Assembly: GCA_021186555.1 (NCBI GenBank)
Contig: JAJKFL010000004.1
Span: forward strand, 17,822,406-17,886,405
Source: Reticulitermes speratus
Taxonomy: Eukaryota > Arthropoda > Insecta > Blattodea > Rhinotermitidae
Reading direction: 5' to 3'
DNA: 64,000 nt
In this document: piece after piece, positions 21,858-33,800 of the stretch
Layout: each line of letters starts with the position of its first letter
Position numbering within the stretch: position 1 is the first letter of the stretch
The notes under the pieces: model-generated
Told to the model about the DNA's origin: nothing
The model's input: only the letters and a program-made list of their open reading frames with translations
Database searches by the model: none
Translations under genes and position numbers: made by a program

Positions 21858-22559
21858 ACAGTTTTACAACTAGTAATGTCTTTCAGCTTTGTGTCATTTC
21901 CACTGGGTAGTAAGCCAGGGGTCCCTCAAGACTAGGATATAGACAAGCCATATCTTCTGTCTCATCTTCCCTCTCTTTCTCACTTGTTATACAGGTGACA
22001 AGGAAGTATGGCTGTATTATCCTCACATTACTTAGGTAAAGGGATGCTGAGGAGAAGAAACCACATTGTATTCTCTCTCTCTCTGTCACACACACACATG
22101 CTACATGGGGCAAGGTATAGGAAGGAATATTCTACATCCATAGCCTTTTAGCAAATGCTCTATACAAACAGCATACAACAAAGGAATAACTTTCACAAAA
22201 AAAGGTTCACAAGTTCTCTCCCTTTTTTGTATAAAGAACGAAGTCATGTCTTCCATTTCAGTGGTATGGCAATGGAATACTAGCCATAACATGCATTTAC
22301 CACTGGGCATTACATCACCATTAGGTTATGGATTCCTGGAACATTTCTACTGAATATGCTATTAGAAAAACATGTTAACCCCCACATCAGTCAGGAAACC
22401 TGATTGCAACAAGTAAGAAATATGATTACATTTTCTGTGCTTAAGGACATCTATTTTAATAATCTAACCACTTTTACCATTACAGTACAGTCATGTCATG
22501 AACAGTGAAGGAAAAGCAATTCCATGTATAGGTAAAGTACCCTAATCACGTCCTCCCAC

Positions 22560-22790
22560 ACCACATTCGCACTATTTTGGGAAAGTTTCTTTTATGTCCT
22601 TAAATATGTTACTGTTTATGCAAAAGTTCTGCATAAAAACAGGGCAAGGAAATGGCATCTCTTGAGGGTGCTTCCTCTTATATGCCATCAAGTCTGAAAG
22701 TCCTTACAGTGAACAGGATGCTCTTTCTTATGGACTGATGGACCACAACACCATTTTAGATTGTACAGCCTATATGTCTTACCAAAAGTT
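22560..22790 (-). pseudogene. Relic C2H2 zinc fingers downstream of paralogue 2
   Basis: Minus-strand pieces read FDCATFGKTYRLYNLKW, SVHKKEHPVHCKDFQT and, in another frame, PFPCPVFMQNFCINSNIF then KDIKET. Spacing and residues follow the C2H2 pattern (F.C..CGK.Y....L, linker, P..C), but ligands are lost and stops occur. They lie just past the stop of exon 5, whose tenth finger is itself cut short, and they match a second relic at 27345-27620. The ancestral array was probably longer or duplicated. Confidence 0.55.
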
Positions 22791-22843
22791 GCACAATCAA
22801 ACAGTATTAACTATTTCACGCACTATGCATATGTGACATATCT

Positions 22844-24450
22844 TCAGTAGGCAGTAGGCAGTGTTTTCACACACCGTTCACATGCAAAAGGCTTATAACT
22901 ATAATCCTTGTGACACTCCTTCATGTGTTTCAACATGTTCCCTCTACCACGTATGGTCTGGGAACAAACAGGACAACATTTCAAATATTGTCTAATGTGA
23001 CTTCTTGCTGCCACTACTACCTCTTCCTTCTCATATTCTGCTATTTGATTTTCTTCTGCCATGTCATCAGTAAGAAGCGTATGACCACAGACAGTACAAA
23101 CAGGATGCTTACAATATACCTTGCCATGCCGTCTCATATTGTCTGAATTAGCAAATAGTGTGAAACAGATTGGACATCTGTATTCCCCCATTGTATTATG
23201 ACATTCCTGGTGTTTTATTAAGGAGGACCTGAAATAGTATTCTTTACCACAGGTAAAGCATCGGAATTTTCTATCTGTATGAACAAGCCGATGTGTCCTC
23301 AATCTGGCAGCAGAAATAAAGCACCTTCCACAGGCAGCACACTGAAAAGGTTTTTCACCTGTATGAGTCCGCATGTGAATCTTCAGGCTGAAAGGAGTAT
23401 ATATCATTTTCCCACACACCTCACACATCAGCTTTGTATCTGCAGAATGCACCTTCTTGTGCTTTGCTAAGTAAAAGCTACTACTACATTTCTTATTACA
23501 TACTTGACAAGTGTAAATGGGTGGTTTATGAACATATTTATGGTTAGACAAATTAACTGCAGTCCGGAAACATTTTCCGCAGATCTCACACATGAATGGT
23601 AACTCCTTGGTGTGAACACGTCTATGGTCATTCAATTGTGTTGCAGACGTACACTGCTTCTTACAATAGTCACATTCAAACACCATTCTGAAATGGCTAC
23701 GTTGATGTTTACTTAGAGCTCCTTTTATTGTGAACATTTCCTCACACTCACCACATACGTATCTATATTTCTTCATTCTTCTTTCTACTCTCTGTACCTT
23801 TATGTCACATGCATGTGAGGTGTTACCAGCAGAGTCTGGTTCATCCTCATCATCGGTACATGAAATGACAGATTCTTGAATCTTCATGGACAATTTATCT
23901 ACAGAATTTATGACCATCTCCTTGCCTTTAAGTAAGTCTTTATTAGAGGTCTTTAAAACTCCACAACTGACATCAGAAGGGACCACAGACACCAGATGTT
24001 CTTCAGCCTCAGACACCAACTGTTCCCCAACCTCAGTTATTAAATGTTCTTCAACCTGAGACACTAACTGTACTTCAACATCAGACACTAATGGTTTCAC
24101 AACCTGAGACATTGACTGTTCCTCAGCCTCAGACACTAACTCTTCTTCATGCTCAGGCACCAACTCTTCTTCAACCTCAGACACTAACTCTTCTTCATGC
24201 TCAGGCACCAACTCTTCTTCAACCTCAGACACTACCCCATCTTCTTCAGTACAATTCCATTAAAGGGCTGATAACTAGACACAGCTGCTGCAAGATGAAG
24301 GAACTGAATTCCTGGTGACTTTGTAAATCCAAAACATTCTTGGAGCTTCTTATATGCTTCAATAAAATCAGCCTTTATCTTATTGCATGTATATAGCTTG
24401 TTTGTACAAGGCCTGCATACATGTTGGGGAAGTCCATCATTCACAGCCAC
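22844..24450 (-). CDS. Paralogue 2 exon 5: ZAD second half and zinc-finger array
   Basis: Acceptor CTTTTTATAG then VAVNDGLPQHVCRPCTNKL and FIEAYKKLQE (second ZAD CxxC and final helix), frame ending at 24232. The finger frame, open from 24259, encodes about ten 8-residue acidic units, a linker, then fingers: YVCGECEEMF, FECDYCKKQC, FMCEICGKCF, YTCQVCNKKC, LMCEVCGKMI, FQCAACGRCF, FRCFTCGKEY, YRCPICFTLF (C2HC end), CCPVCSQTI, and a tenth, FACERCVKT, that stops before its histidines. Only the finger 5-6 junction has a classic TGEKPF linker; TDRKF follows finger 6. Confidence 0.9.
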
Positions 24451-24825
24451 CTATAAAAAGTATGTAATCACATTATTATTATTATTATTATTATCATTAT
24501 TATTATTAGACACAAATAATACATTTTATCTATTTGTGTATGTTTGTGCAACAACACTTTTGAACACAAATGCAATATTTTAATGTTTCAATTCTATGCT
24601 TTAGTATTCTGTATATCCTGTTAGGCCATCTGTCATGTCTTTCAACTACAGAGTCCACATCTGAGTCCTGTGAAACTTGACATGCAACATCCTTATTAAA
24701 ACGCATTCATACACACCCAGAAAATTTGCTGTCATCTGCAGTCGTTTTCTGGGTTCCATGCATTTTGTAAATTGTATTCTTACCCGGTTTTCAACTGTTT
24801 ATTAATGTAACTAATTTACACGGTG

Positions 24826-24862
<37 letters not shown>

Positions 24863-27800
24863 ATATATATATACATAAATATGGGCACTTCTTGCTAAGA
24901 CTGTCAATACAGAAAAGAAAAGTCACTGATAATAGAAATACAAACAATGGACAGAGCTCTAAATTCCTTGACTTTATGGATTTTTTCCATTATGTGCATT
25001 GAAATTTAACACACTGCTAAATTTCAGGAACACAATCAGTCCCTGTCTTCAGGCAAGCTTCTTAAATTATGTATTTACACTGCAATTAAACATGGATTAA
25101 AGTCCCTGATTCAGATTCTATGTTCCCTGTGCCATGCAGCTAGTGGACAAGAATCTGAAACAGGGACCATAATCTGTGTTAGTCACAGCATAAATAATTG
25201 AAGAAGGAAGCCTGAAGATGGGGACTCATCCTGTCCCTGAAACATAGCAGTGTGTTAAATTTTGATGCATACAATGGAAAAAGTCCATAAAGTCAATGAA
25301 TTCAGATGTCATACATTATTGCCAGCCCCCTACAGAACAGTAATGTACAGAATGTTCTAATTATCCAACTCTCTGATTTGCATTCCCTTGCATAAACATG
25401 GCCAAATTTTAGAGGGCCTTCATGTAAAAATTCCCCATACTTCAGGGATCACATTCATGGACCATTACTTTTACAAAATGGTTTCTATCTGTCATGCATC
25501 AACCATTACGGCACACTCTTCTGCTCATGACATAAGCCCTTGTGCATCATTTATCTGCAAAAAGTACTGTACACACCAACCCAGTCCTCAGGAACCCACA
25601 TTTACATTACTGCCTGTGGGCAGAAATTCCTTGCTTAAAGCATATTCACTTTAAGTGGTGTTTCTATGGTTCCAATTGACCGAGGATAATAAGGAACAGC
25701 CTGAATGCAACATGTCATATGGAATGTGGTATTCCATCAGACCAGAGCATGGGTTTTGAAGCAATGACTTCTATAATCATACCACAGAAAGCAAAACACC
25801 AATTATTTACCCATAATTTGATCCCTCAGTCTTGGAATTTTTATGATACACATGAGGTCATGACAGCAATGAAGATGGCACAACAAAACAACCATGTCAC
25901 AGATTCCTGTATCACTTTTACGAAATACGAAGGTCGGTACGAAAGTACTGCCTCCTATTTTTTTTTTTAATGTGGCATCGGGTAGTTCCTTGCCTTACCC
26001 ACCAGATATCGACACTGTCCAGCTCCACCAATAACATGTTCAAAACACAGTAGCGGATGTTGTGGACATACATACTAGGCAGAGAGTGGTGACTGGACTT
26101 CTCAGTGTGGAAGTCTCCAGTCTGATGGAGATTCATAGAAATCTGAGCATTGTGTATGGTGAGGACGCCAAGATGTTAGCTCAGTTATACACTGGGTCTG
26201 TCATTTTAAGAGCAGTAAAAAGGCCATTGGTGACAGGTTCTGCAGTGGCCAACCAATCATGGCAGTGACAATGGAGACCACAGACAAAGTTGATGCCCTG
26301 ATTCGGGATGACTGCCGCAATATGACAAGTGAACTGTGCACCACAATAAGGATTGGAATACCAGCAGTTATATCCATCATCAGAGAACTTGACTGCAGAA
26401 AAGTTAGCGCAAGGTGGGGTACCGAAAATAGTCACCATCAAACCCAAAACAGCCCCAAAAAACGTCTGTGCAGAACTTATCCAGCGCAGTGAGAAAGACA
26501 GAGATGCTTTTCTGTCAAGAATAATTACCGGTGATGAAACCTGGGTTCATCATTACGACCCATTAACAAACAAACAATCAATGGAATGGCATCATCAGTC
26601 GTCACCATGCAAGAAAAAATTCAAGATGTAGACTTCTGCGGGTAAAGTCATGGCTAGCATCTTCTGGGACAGTGAAGAAATCTTGTTAGTGGAATTCTTG
26701 GAGGTGCCACAATCAATTCCAAGTGATATGTGCAGATAATAAAGAAGTTAAAACAAAGAATTTGAAGGGTTCAGCCAAACGGGGAGATGAACCAAGTCCT
26801 CCTCCTGCATGACAATGCCAGACCGCACACCAGTCTACACACTAAGGCAAAAATGGCATGGACTGTTCTCCCTCATCCTCCCTAAGTCCTAATTTAGCAC
26901 CGTATGAAGACGCCGTTTTTCAGGCGACAAACTAAAACACAGTGTGCGAAAATAGCTCCAATGCTTCAGCAAAGAGTTTTGCATGACAGGCATACAGCGT
27001 CTCATGCCAAGTTGGAAAAAGTGTGTTGATAATGAAGGAGACTTTGTGGAAAGGTAATCTCAACTTTGTAATGGATGTACGTAAATTTCATTATAATTGT
27101 AAATATAGTTTCTGAGAAAAAATAGGAGGCATTACTTTTGTACTGCCCCCTGTACACTGTTATCAAAATGGTAACTCCCACACTTGTCCAAGAGCCTCCT
27201 GACTACAACAGATATAACTTATGATTACCTCTTCTATGCTTAATTATATCCATTTATACAATAAGACCACTTCTTCCATCACGCTAATATCACATGACAT
27301 GTATGGTGAAATAAAAACATTTTCACTTACAGATATAGTTCCCTCAACCACTGCCTTCTATGCCACAGTTGCGCTACTTTAGGAATGTTCTTTTGCATGC
27401 TTGAACATCACTTTATGTGAAGAATTTCTGCATGAAAATTGGATATGGAAGTGGCCTCTCCCTCGTGACTTTTCCTTTATGCAAAATCAAGTCTAAGTCT
27501 TTTAAACTGTCAGTCACATAAGGACACTGAAAAGGACTTTCATTTTAATGGACTTACAAACTTTAGTGAAACTCCTGAACATGAAACTTCAAGACAATCT
27601 GTACAGTGGGAGTCGCCCTGACACATGCAGACGGACATAAAGAAGAAAATATTCATTTTTCACAAGCTAACATTCTTAAAACTACTACAGAAAAAGTCAT
27701 CAGTGAAATCTGAAAGACAGTAATGGTACTTGCAAAGTTTGGAGTCTGTTTATTTGGGCAAGGAAAATGTTTCACAGAGGCTTAACATTCCAGTTTTATT

Positions 27801-30800
27801 GCTTTTCTTCCCTGGCCCCCTCCTTGTGAGAACAGTTTTTTATTCCCACACAGTATCTAATGTATGAATAGATTAACAGTGACACGTTCTGCTAACCTGT
27901 ACTGTTCCTGCACTGCAATGCCAGGCAGGCTTACTGGCCCAGCATGCCTGTTCCATACTGTGACACTAAAATATGCCTTTAATTAAAGCCAGCCTATTAG
28001 CAGCTATGACACTGGAATATTTACCACTACTTTGTTAAGACTTCTATTCGGATTTCCTGCTGTACAGTTAATTATAAACATCAGACCTACATGGAACTCT
28101 GATAGGTTAAAAGACCACGTTCCAGTCATGTCCTTTCCACATGATCATTCTGCCAACATACCATTCACACACATTCAAGGTCTTGTCAGCTCTGAGGTAG
28201 CAAGTATGACTGGGTCAAAAGGAAGATTAAAACAAAGACTCATGGATTTGTTATTGGGGCCAGGGTAATGATGGTGCAAGGAATTCCAACCCCAGAATTT
28301 TTAAATATACACTTACTGTTGTGGTCTGTTAAAATAAAATAAATAAATACATAAATATTTACATATGTTTGAGTAAGAGAGAACTGGTAGGGAGAAAGAG
28401 GCAGGCCATCACAGAAGTCTCATCTTGTGATAACAGTGGACAAGAGTAATATACATACTGTTTGACCCTCAAAAGAATACAATTAACCCCTTAATTGCAC
28501 CAACTTTGAGGAATAAGGGATGCAGAACAGGAGCTAATTCTGTACAGTGACTCTTATGGTGTAATCTCATCTGACAGTGAAAGTAAGCCTGATAAAGACA
28601 CTGCAGTAAATCTGATCTTGACATCCATGCACATTACAGCTTAATAGTAATGTGGGTGACAGAGTAGTTTAATAATTACCATCAACACAACTGATTATGT
28701 TATACAGGCATATGGCTACATGTTTCAACCACTAGTGGTCATCCTCAGGCCATTACAATATATGAAATTCAAATTACAATAGCAACACCAATTATGGGAG
28801 GTCAGATTGAGACCTCAAGTTCATTGGGAAAAAGTACAGGAGATTCATGTCTTTTCAAGTTAGCCCTGCACTTAATTAACCACCACATCATGAAGGATAT
28901 AAAGGAGTGGAGGTACAGTTCTATGCATTCATAACCTGAGCATTAGATAAAGGTACAGCCAGAACAGCTCAGTCAGCACAGTGACTTGGCTACAGGCTGG
29001 ACAATCTGTGGTCCAATTCCAACAGAAGCAAGTTGCCTCTCGCACATAACACACAACTAGTCATATAGGGTCATGATCCACAATGGATCCAATACGACAG
29101 ATATTTGTATACACAAACGAGTACTGCCACGACATATCAAGAAATTAGAATTTTAACCAAATTTTATATAGTTTACATTTTATACTGTCATAACAATACA
29201 ATGTACACATAATCTTATTATAATTTATTACAGACCACCCTGAAAATTCAACTAAACTGTGGAATGAAATATATATATATATATAAGTATTATGAATGTA
29301 ATCTATCATATTTTAGCTAGTTTTAAACCTTGGTGTAACAACTCCCTTAGGATGGCACAGTAGTGCCGAAACATGTTGGAGAGATAAAAGAATATATTAA
29401 CCTATTGTGTATGTTGTATGTGCATTTAGTTGGTTTAGTAAAAGAAATAAGAAGCAAGAGAATTGCCTCTTCTCCACGATGCTCAGACTGGCTCTGGGGC
29501 CAACCCACCCTCATATGCAATTGACCACAGGTTCTTTCCCCGTGGGTAAAACAGATGGGGTTTGAAGGTGGAGGTGAGTGGGCAGCTTTACCTGTCATTA
29601 GATGGGCGAAAGTGGTCAGTTTCACTCTCTAAATATGTTATGCACTACCCCTCTCCCACCAGGCAATGAGCACCCAGTAATATATTGGTAAAAAGATTGG
29701 GTGGGCCCCACAGCTGGCCTGGAAGCTACCAAGAAAAGAACAATTTCTTCACCCAGACAGAAATCTAACCCTGATCCTTCGGTCACCCAGTTCATAGCCT
29801 AAACACTATACAAACTAAGCTAGTACATCGTTTTGCCAATAATAATGTAAATGGAACATGACATCAGTGAAACACTCGAACAATATTAACCCATTCCTGA
29901 CCAGTTCAACACATCATCTTACAACAGGATGGAAAGTTCATAACCAGGTTGTCATCTACACCTTTGTGACAACATGAGTCAACAAGAAAAGGTTGACTGA
30001 CTTCAGAAAACTGGATCTCTAATAAATTCATTAGCATCTCTGTTGATGTTTGCAGTCATCTGAATATTTGGCTATGACCTAAGTTATTATGTGCTCTTCA
30101 AAGGAAGAGTAGTTTTCAAGTAATGCTTTCCTAAGAAACACAAAGGCTTTGCAATAAAGAGAGACTGTGCGACTTCACTGATTATATAAGAGTAAATACC
30201 TGTGTAATTTCAGGTGCAATGTAACACAAGACAAAGACAACTATATGTATGATGTTGAGAAGTCACGCTAGCAAAGAAGGCTCGAGATGGACAACAATTT
30301 CCTCTCATTTGATTATCTGCACACAAGATTATCAACTGCAATATAACTGCCAATCAAAACTATAAAGAGATGTCATGGACTTTGACATTAATACACTACA
30401 ATAAAAATAGGGTGACACACACACAGTAGGATAAGAGGTAACTTGTGATGAATGACTGAGTCTCACTATTTGTTACACATTTCATATTAAACCAACTATA
30501 CTCTTCTTGGCTAGAAGGAATGAATATCAGAGTATGACAATGATTGTCACACATGGAATTTATGTCTAGATGGATGTCTGAAGGTTAGAAAATTTGTATC
30601 CCCTACACATATTTCTGTATTCATGAAAGGGCAAAAAGATAATTAAAGAGAAAGAGATAACTCACCAAGCCTGGTATTGTTTCATTTAGCATGCTGAGCC
30701 AGCCAACTATCGACTGCTTTGGATGTTCATCTGTAGATGCACACAGACGGCATACTTGGTTTGGTAAATTTTCCCATGTATCTGTTGCTACCATATAAGA

Positions 30801-33800
30801 CTCATTTGGAGTTAATTTTATGTCTTCATATTCATCAGTATTCCCTTGATGAGATCCTGTGTCACACATTTCAGACAGCTCTGTTCCATCTGCTGCAATG
30901 TCAACATCTGCCGCTGGTTCTCTACAGACATTCTGCAGGTCAGTTTGCTTTCATTTGAACTAGCACGTTTTGTTGCAATGCTTTCTGTCAAAATATCTTC
31001 TACCAACTGACTGTCTTCCTGTACTGGGTTTTCTGCACTTTCTTGAACTGTCTGAGATGGTTCTTTAACTCTGACATTACTGTATGTACGGCTATGCATT
31101 CCACAGTCTAGATGGGGAAGTAGCTCACTTCCAGCATCTTCACATGAATCTAAATATAACAAAATAATATGGCAGTATTAATGGTTACATACTGGATCAC
31201 TGGAAACTAAGAGTTTCTGGACTCTTGGAAGATTTTGAAGAAAAAACAGGCAAAACCATAAACTGTTTGGAAAAATATTTTACAGTTCAATTTGAGAGCA
31301 CAATGATGTCCAAAGAGAGCTCAAGTGTATTTGTGTCTGACAAACTTCTGTAAACCTTTATGATGTCCAGCCATGACAGTTCAACCTCATATATCTGAGC
31401 TACCAATTTATTCCCACAGTTGAGTTCATTCATGTAGCCGAACAAATGCTCTGCACAACCAGCAGCAGTTCAAAATAATGTTAACTCATACACAAATACG
31501 AAGGAACAAATTCAAAATCACTTAAGTGTAAACATTATTGACTCAAGAATGTCACAAAAAATAAGGAGAGAGAAAAAAAAAGAAAAGAAAAAGAGGAAAA
31601 ATGGGGGAGGAGAGTAAGTTCAGGCCAAAAATAACAATGTATTTTTGATCCAAACAAATGCAGAGCAAAGCAACACAGAACACACTCAACACTCGGCTAC
31701 AGAATCACTGGATACTACAGCTACCTGCATCATGCACGAGTCTACTCCAAGAAGTGAACGACCCTAGTAATGTTTAATAAGATGACACACACACACCCCT
31801 GTAAATGCTTACTATGGTGTACGTTCTCTACGCTGCAGGCACTACTACAGGTACAACACACACACGTGTATGTCCTAATTACACCTAACACAAGGATGCC
31901 TTGCCCCACTGAAGATGCACAATGCAACACGTATAGGTCTTCTTGTAAAGTCCACATTGTTTGCCCAGTATTAACCAAAATTAAAATTGATTCATTATAT
32001 CTCATAAGATTCCTCATACCAAATTTCATGAAAATCCATTCAATGGTTCTCAAGTTACATGCACAGGTGGACAGACTGAGCAATTTTAACACATTCTGCA
32101 ATGACGAAAACATGGCAAAAACAAAATGAAGTCACAATTGAGTTCAGACTTGTTTTAAACAGAATACTAGAGCAATGTGTGGTATGACAGTGTTTTGTAA
32201 AGATAACGGATCATTCAGCGTGGAGCCGAATAGTGTAGTTGGTATAGCAACTAGGCTATGAACTGGATGGTTCATGGTTCAAATCCCAATAGGGGCAACA
32301 GATTTTTCCTTCTTAAAAACACCCAGACTAGCTCTGGGCCCACCCAGTCTCCTATTCAATAGGTACCGGGGGCCTTTCCCAGCAGTAAGGCTGCCAAAAC
32401 ATTAAGTTAACCACTCAACTCCAAACTCCATCTAGTGCCACAGTTAAGAATGAGTGGAGCTATACCTCTACTCTCTCTATATGCCTTCATGGCATGGACA
32501 GGGATACTTTACAGTTACATTTTACAGATTATTCAGCATAGTCCCAATGAGTCATGGGACCGTTCATTTCATTGTGTATACAGTGTGACAATGACAAAGC
32601 AATCAACCATATCCCAGTCAAAACTGGACACTTCTGTTAGTCGCATGCAAGAAGAAAAGCAATAAAATTGGTTTCCCTTAACATCTGCCACTGCACATGA
32701 GGCTATCTCACAGTCAAATATGGTGTACATAAAGCCATGTCCAGACATGAGCATTCTGCTGTAATGTAACAGCATAATGTAACACTGACTCACAGGTCTG
32801 GAGAGTGTTACAGTACAGATCACAGCCCTGCTGTTGGTTTTCCAGGGAAAATTAAAAGATGTTATGTAATGCCAGTGGAGCATGTTCATACATCTTCTAT
32901 CACTGTGATCTTCATGTCGAGCTGACACTCGCAATTTTCTGATCTCAAGCTCATGTTTATTGTGTGTTTGCAATGGAGTGGAACAGTTAAAATACTTTGG
33001 CATTTATTTAATTATACAAAACAAAGCCTGTTCTATGGGATCTGAGCAATCCCAAATATTGCAACAAATTAAAACAGAAAAGACACTTGCGAGGAGTTGG
33101 CCAAAGATATGAGAACAATTTCAGACACGCAAAAAAGATGACCTGTCTACTTCTTCCTTTCAAAAGAGAAAAAGAAATAATATGAAAAGGCCATAGAGCC
33201 ACAAGGGGTATGTATGTCCTGCTGTAATTTTAACAAAAAAAAAAAAAAATGTTACAAATATTCCAAAGCCACATCAACTAAGTGACTGACTTACTGATAA
33301 AACCAACCAATCAACCAAACCGACCGGCCGACCGACCATCCATCCATCCAACTCATGCAGCAGAGTCCTTCTTGAGAAGCTTATAGTTCCTCAGCTAGTC
33401 AGGAAATTCTCCACATTTTATGAAACCTGAAGGTTCAATACCATGTTCACAACAGCCTGCCACTTTTCCCTATCCTCAGCTAGATCAATCCAGCCCATGG
33501 CTTCCCATCCTATTTTTGAAGATCCACCTTAATATTACCATCCCATCTACACCTATGTCTTCCCCAAAGCCAATGAGGATGAACAACACTCTTACAGTGG
33601 TTTTATTTACAACTACAAACATATATTTCTGTAATAAGTTATAAACTTGAATTACATTTTTTCCAATCAAGTAAATAACTCACTAGCATTTTGCAGGTGA
33701 AGATCAATACACCCCTGAGAAAACTTTGATTATATTCTCTTGTAACAACAAACAAATAAGGGAATGGCTTGTTTCTTCCTGTCAAAGCTGCAAGTGGCAG

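Noticed and set aside
31742-32129. Overlapping 119- and 123-codon frames on both strands
   Set aside because: Mutually antisense, CA-rich, no known motif; likely a repeat fragment.
32569-33003. 144-codon minus-strand frame
   Set aside because: No domain recognised and no splice link to paralogue 2; could be a transposon remnant but cannot be supported.
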